Source of the DNA: Neorhizobium galegae
Lineage (GTDB): Bacteria > Pseudomonadota > Alphaproteobacteria > Rhizobiales > Rhizobiaceae
Reading direction: 5' to 3'
Length of the DNA: 64,000 nt
Assembly: GCF_017877055.1 (NCBI RefSeq)
Contig: NZ_JAGIPG010000002.1
Coordinates: forward strand, 1,240,001 to 1,304,000
Part shown: positions 60,649 to 64,000 of the stretch, one piece after another
Numbering within the stretch: the first letter of the stretch is position 1
How the letters are laid out: each line of letters begins with the position of its first letter
The notes under the pieces: model-generated
What the model was told of the DNA's origin: nothing
Databases searched by the model: none
The model's input: the letters and a program-made list of their open reading frames with translations, nothing else
Made by a program: the position numbers and the translations under genes

Positions 60649-61062
60649 ATGGCAGCCAGTGCCACGACGTTTGTTCAGTCCTTCTTCCATGGAACGCGGG
60701 CGGATTTGAAACCCGGCGATCTGATCGTCGTCGGCTATCGCTCGAACTTCATCACTGACCCGCTGTCCTGGGTCTATTTCTCCGGGACCTTGGATGCCGC
60801 GATCTGGGGAGCTGAGCTTGCAGCCGGCGGCGGCCGGCAGCGGATCTACGTCGTGGAGCCAACCGGCCCGATCATGGATGACCCCAATCTGACCGACAAG
60901 AAATTCCCCGGCAATCCGACATTATCCTATCGATCCCGAGACCCCTTGCGCATTATCGGCGAATTGACCGGATGGCAGGGACATTCGCCCGAACAGATCC
61001 AGCAGATGAAGGACGGTCTCGCCCGTTTGACGGCCGAGGGAGCCAACACGATCATCGACTGA
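60649..61062 (+). CDS. arr: Rifamycin NAD-dependent ADP-ribosyltransferase (Arr) homologue
   Basis: 137 residues, the full length of Arr enzymes. FFHGTRADLKPGDLIVVGYRSN, VYFSGTLDAAIWGAELAAGGG, IYVVEPTGPIMDDPNLTDKK, FPGNPTLSYRSRDPLRIIGE and LTGWQGHSPE follow the Arr family order from start to end. Arr transfers ADP-ribose to the C21 hydroxyl of rifamycins and inactivates them. GGGG at 60637 gives weak start support; the ATG at 60649 begins MAASATTFVQSFFHG. It is single. Function in this host is inferred from family; the natural substrate may differ. Confidence 0.93.
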   Translation: MAASATTFVQSFFHGTRADLKPGDLIVVGYRSNFITDPLSWVYFSGTLDAAIWGAELAAGGGRQRIYVVEPTGPIMDDPNLTDKKFPGNPTLSYRSRDPLRIIGELTGWQGHSPEQIQQMKDGLARLTAEGANTIID

Positions 61063-61162
61063 CCGCTTGGCGGGAAGGCGCGGTCGCCCGGTATCCGGGC
61101 TGTGCGGCTACGATGGCGTGAAATCGTCCACGGAGAAAGCCGGGAGCCACACCGAATGGCGC

Positions 61163-62224
61163 CTAGCCGCCTTTGGCCACCATCCGTCGTTCGTGCTCCA
61201 GCAGCCAGCGTTTGCGCCACAGCCCTCCACCGTAACCGGTCAGGCTCCCGTCGGCGCCGATCAGGCGGTGGCACGGGATGACGATGGCGATCTGGTTGGC
61301 GCCGTTGGCGCCCGCCACCGCGCGGGTGGAGGAGGGGAGGTTGAGCCCGGCTGCGACCGCCCCATAAGTGGTGGACACCCCGGCCGGGATTGCCCGCAAT
61401 GCCGCCCATACCTGCCGCTGAAAGGGCGAGCCATGCCCGGCAAGCCGCGTCTTGAAGCCAAGATTCTCGCCGGCGAAATAAGCCTTCAGCTCCGCCTCGA
61501 TCTCATCGATCGGCGGATGCCGCCCCATGACGATACCGCTGCCGGTGAACTTCTGCAGCTTCTTGATCTCGGCCGGCAGCGCCTTGCGCTCGGCGAATTC
61601 GAGCAGATGCAGCGAGTGCTGGTCGGCGATCGCCATCATCGGTCCGATCGGCGTTTCAATCCAGTCCGCCCGCAGCAGGGTCCTGGTCCGCAGGCTGGCC
61701 GGCGCTGCTCCGAAGAGCTTGGTCACGGCGCTGCGAAAACCGCTGCCGGATTCGTAGCCGGCATCGAGCTGCGCATCGAGAACGCTCGCTCCTTCCTTCA
61801 GCGTCTCGGCCGCCTTGCCCATCCGCCGGAGCCTCGCGATCTCCAGAAAACTCATGCCGAACTGCCGTTTGAAGGCGCGCCTTGCGGTGGAAGGGTCGAT
61901 GCCCAACGAAACGACATCCTCCTCGCTCCAGCGACGGAAGGGTTCGGCGTCGAGCGCCGTCAGCAACCGCGTCACCATCGGATCGGTCTCGCCGAGCTTC
62001 AGCATCGGCCTGCAGCGGCTGCAGGGCCTGAACCCGGCCTCCAGGCACTCGGCAATGGTTTCGAAGAAACTGGTATTCTCGCGTTTCGGCTTGCGGGCCG
62101 GGCAGGTGAGGCGGCAGAAAATGCCGGTCGTCTTCACCGCCGCCCAGGCAAAACCTTCATAGGAGGCGTCGCGGGAGACCAGCGCATTGTAAAGGGCGTC
62201 GTCGGAGGGGCGTTCGAAAAGCAT
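61163..62224 (-). CDS. ada: Bifunctional DNA methyltransferase and regulator Ada
   Basis: 353 residues. The N-terminal zinc domain has Cys37, Cys41, Cys68 and Cys71 (FCRLTCPARKP, RPCSRCRP) that accept methyl groups from phosphotriesters. An AraC-type helix-turn-helix follows (about 85-185). The O6-methylguanine domain has IVIPCHRLIGADGSLTGYGG with the active-site Cys near residue 313. Alkylated DNA is repaired and the methylated protein activates its own gene. The domain order equals E. coli Ada. A terminator for the upstream gene precedes it. Confidence 0.95.
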   Translation of the reverse strand: MLFERPSDDALYNALVSRDASYEGFAWAAVKTTGIFCRLTCPARKPKRENTSFFETIAECLEAGFRPCSRCRPMLKLGETDPMVTRLLTALDAEPFRRWSEEDVVSLGIDPSTARRAFKRQFGMSFLEIARLRRMGKAAETLKEGASVLDAQLDAGYESGSGFRSAVTKLFGAAPASLRTRTLLRADWIETPIGPMMAIADQHSLHLLEFAERKALPAEIKKLQKFTGSGIVMGRHPPIDEIEAELKAYFAGENLGFKTRLAGHGSPFQRQVWAALRAIPAGVSTTYGAVAAGLNLPSSTRAVAGANGANQIAIVIPCHRLIGADGSLTGYGGGLWRKRWLLEHERRMVAKGG

Positions 62225-62251
62225 GAATCTTTTCTAGCCCGGAACGAAAAA

Positions 62252-62276
62252 AGGCGCCGCCGAAAAACGGGCGCCT
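62252..62276 (-). terminator. Intrinsic terminator after the NYN gene
   Basis: AGGCGCC (62252-62258) and GGCGCCT (62270-62276). Read on the minus strand the stem is followed by TTTTTT, ending the NYN-domain gene before ada. Confidence 0.75.
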
Positions 62277-62309
62277 ATTCTTCTTTTTGATATTGCGAAT
62301 GCCGGGTGA

Positions 62310-62885
62310 TCAGAGATCGGTGGTTTCGGTCGGTTCCGCGGGGCGCACCGGGCGTTCGGACGGGTCGCGGCCGACTTCCGCCTTCAGCGACACGAGGTCG
62401 ATGAAATGGTCGGCCTGGCGGCGCAGGTCGTCGGCGATCATCGGAGGCTGGGTCGCCATGGTCGAAACCACGGAGACCTTGCGGCCCCTGCGCTGCAGGG
62501 CTTCCACCAGTGTGGTGAAGTCGCCGTCGCCGGAAAACAGCACGAGGTGGTCGACGGTTTCCGACTGTTCCATGGCATCGATCGCGAGCTCGATGTCCAT
62601 GTTGCCCTTGATCTTGCGGCGGCCCATCGAGTCGGTGAATTCCTTGGCCGGCTTGGTGACGACCTTGTACCCGTTGTAGTCGAGCCAGTCGATCAGCGGG
62701 CGGATCGAAGAATATTCCTGATCCTCGATCAGGGCTGTGTAGTAATAGGCGCGTAGAAGATAACCGCGCTTCTGAAACGCCTTGAGCAATTTCCGGTAAT
62801 CGATGTCGAAACCGAGGCTTTTCGAAGCAGCGTAAAGATTTGCGCCGTCTATGAAGAGAGCAATCTTCTCCCTTGGGTCAAACAT
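62310..62885 (-). CDS. NYN-domain (LabA/DUF88-like) protein
   Basis: 191 residues. IALFIDGANLYAASKSLGFD holds the first acidic site (Asp13). VTKPAKEFTDSMGRRKIKGN and MDIELAIDAM follow, and VLFSGDGDFTTLVEALQRRG is the second acidic site, arranged as in PIN/NYN ribonucleases. Probably an RNA-acting or RNA-binding enzyme; the substrate is unknown. The C-terminus is a short acidic, Pro-rich tail. It is divergent from the rpoZ region, and its gene is followed by a clear terminator. Confidence 0.9.
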   Translation of the reverse strand: MFDPREKIALFIDGANLYAASKSLGFDIDYRKLLKAFQKRGYLLRAYYYTALIEDQEYSSIRPLIDWLDYNGYKVVTKPAKEFTDSMGRRKIKGNMDIELAIDAMEQSETVDHLVLFSGDGDFTTLVEALQRRGRKVSVVSTMATQPPMIADDLRRQADHFIDLVSLKAEVGRDPSERPVRPAEPTETTDL

Positions 62886-63174
62886 GTGGTCTCCATCCCC
62901 TTTTCTTATGAACCTGCTTTGCAGGTGGAGACCTGGTCAATATAAGCCGAACCAAATCTCCGGAATAATCCACTACATTACGAACTATTCATATAACTGT
63001 CATTTATGGCACGATTCATAATAATCCAAGCAGCTTGGGGTTGAATTTCGCGGGCGCCCCCAGAAGACGCTGCGCCGCTTGTCAAAAGTCAATTATCAGG
63101 AAAAACTTGAATTTGCCGCGCAATGGCTGTATCGGGCGTATCAATTCCGGAAATCACCGATCAAAGGACAGGCA

Positions 63175-63582
63175 ATGGCCCGTGTCACAGTAGAAGATTG
63201 CATTGACAAAGTCGACAACAGGTTCGAACTGGTCCTGCTCGCGAGCCATCGCGCCCGCCAGATCTCGCAGGGCGCTTCGATCACCATCGATCGCGACAAT
63301 GACAAAAATCCTGTCGTCGCCCTTCGCGAAATCGCCGACGAGACGCTTTCCCCGGACGACCTCAAGGAAGACCTCATCCATTCGCTGCAGAAGCATGTCG
63401 AAGTGGACGAGCCCGAGCCCGATCCAGCTTCGCTGATCGCTGCCGGCGGCGTGTCCGCCGCTTCGGATCGCGACGAGGAAGACGACGCTCCGGAAGCCGT
63501 TACCTTCGACCAGATGTCGGAAGAGGAACTGCTCGCCGGCATCGAAGGCCTCGTGCCGCCGGAAAAGAGCGACGATTACTAA
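63175..63582 (+). CDS. rpoZ: RNA polymerase omega subunit
   Basis: 135 residues. [20 protein letters not shown] and [14 protein letters not shown] form the conserved omega core. The C-terminal half is an acidic extension usual in alphaproteobacteria. Omega stabilises beta-prime and is part of a ppGpp site on the polymerase. AAAGGACAGGCA before the ATG at 63175 rules out the longer frame from 63079. It directly precedes the (p)ppGpp synthetase/hydrolase gene, the same order as in gamma- and alphaproteobacteria. Confidence 0.96.
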   Translation: MARVTVEDCIDKVDNRFELVLLASHRARQISQGASITIDRDNDKNPVVALREIADETLSPDDLKEDLIHSLQKHVEVDEPEPDPASLIAAGGVSAASDRDEEDDAPEAVTFDQMSEEELLAGIEGLVPPEKSDDY

Positions 63583-63652
63583 GCGAAACATTCGCTTAGC
63601 AAGTTTTCGTTCATTCTCTCGCCCTAATCTGCTTGAATGTTTTATGATGGCT

Positions 63653-63687
63653 GCGCCAATCTTCAGGGTTGGCGCGCCATTTTCTTT
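63653..63687 (+). terminator. Intrinsic terminator between rpoZ and rsh
   Basis: GCGCCAA (63653-63659) and TTGGCGC (63669-63675), with ATTTTCTTTT after it. It would partly separate rpoZ and rsh transcription. Confidence 0.7.
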
Positions 63688-63740
63688 TCGTCCGGTGCCC
63701 ATTCTTCGGCACTGAAGCGGTATCGAGGACATTTTTCAGG

Positions 63741-64000
63741 ATGATGCGGCAATACGAGCTCGTGGAGCGGGTTCAGAAATACAAGCCCGAAGCCAACGAA
63801 GCTCTGCTCAACAAGGCCTATGTCTACGCCATGCAGAAGCATGGCCAGCAGAAACGCGCCAGCGGCGACCCCTATATTTCCCATCCGCTCGAAGTTGCCG
63901 CCATCCTCACCGACATGCATCTCGACGAGTCGACGATTGCCGTCGCCCTGCTGCATGACACGATCGAGGATACCACCGCCACCCGGGCCGAGATCGACGA
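63741..64000 (+). CDS. rsh: (p)ppGpp synthetase/hydrolase, 3'-truncated
   Basis: The first 86 residues are present before the right edge: MMRQYELVERVQKYKPEANE, then the HD hydrolase start (YAMQKHGQQKRASGDPYISHPLEVAAIL, ALLHDTIEDT) with the His-Asp metal residues. This is the RelA/SpoT bifunctional family that sets the stringent-response alarmone level. CAGG lies before the double ATG at 63741/63744. Synthetase, TGS and ACT domains lie beyond the window. Confidence 0.95.
   Translation, partial: MMRQYELVERVQKYKPEANEALLNKAYVYAMQKHGQQKRASGDPYISHPLEVAAILTDMHLDESTIAVALLHDTIEDTTATRAEID

Overview
The window is a stretch of a GC-rich alphaproteobacterial chromosome, most probably from the Rhizobiaceae (Rhizobium/Agrobacterium/Neorhizobium group). 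Supporting signs are the glnE / PleC-like kinase pair, RopA-type porins with the conserved N-terminal CDAFGTGYFYIPGTETC block, the 3' run dapA-smpB ... NYN-rpoZ-rsh, and mosaic palindromic intergenic repeats of a rhizobial type. No rRNA, phage, integrase, insertion sequence or CRISPR array was seen. One tRNA (Ser, GCU) is present.

Layout. 0-8.5 kb: the C-terminal three quarters of glnE (cut by the left edge), a PleC-like PAS histidine kinase, a cysteine-less CMD/AhpD-like protein, and two divergently regulated pairs: an MFS pump with a TetR regulator, and an HxlR regulator with an unknown 239-aa protein. Both pairs have visible operator-like palindromes. 8.5-15.3 kb: aminopeptidase N, an EamA exporter, two very small proteins, a family-4 type uracil-DNA glycosylase and a YegD-like Hsp70. 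15.5-22.3 kb is a resistance-flavoured block: an AmpR-type LysR regulator divergent from a class D beta-lactamase, followed by an RND pump and its adaptor. 22.4-32.6 kb holds metabolic and envelope genes: an SDR, ETF-ubiquinone oxidoreductase, a Tat-type lipoprotein L,D-transpeptidase, an alcohol dehydrogenase-like gene with an HxlR regulator, an MFS pump, a lipid-kinase-like protein and a diguanylate cyclase. A frameshifted antitoxin relic lies among them. 33-42.3 kb: a divergent pair that looks like putrescine catabolism (glutamine-synthetase-like ligase and class III aminotransferase), an envelope-glycan trio (GT39-like, ArnC-like GT2, LPG-synthase-like membrane protein), an intact vapBC module and AMP nucleosidase.

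42.8-45.1 kb is the most unusual region. It carries an array of five small exported proteins plus a diverged sixth. Each has a signal peptide, and the five have a GDYYEG-type motif at both ends of the mature chain around a central TGS motif. Genes and spacers are duplicated together as two-gene units, and a fossil spacer suggests a lost copy. I know of no assigned function for these proteins.

45.7-64 kb: a DUF2147 protein, a Sel1-like protein, a HisC-like aminotransferase, a LysR regulator, a PilZ protein, a ferredoxin-reductase-like flavoprotein with an HpaI-type aldolase, tRNA-Ser, and two tandem porins whose Shine-Dalgarno sequences sit in the same small hairpin. Then come a soluble lytic transglycosylase, dapA, smpB, a WYL-like mini-protein, a second LPG-synthase-like membrane protein, a rifamycin ADP-ribosyltransferase (Arr) homologue, ada, a NYN-domain protein, rpoZ and the start of the (p)ppGpp synthetase/hydrolase gene, which is cut by the right edge.

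All family assignments rest on motifs and remembered family features. No database search was run.
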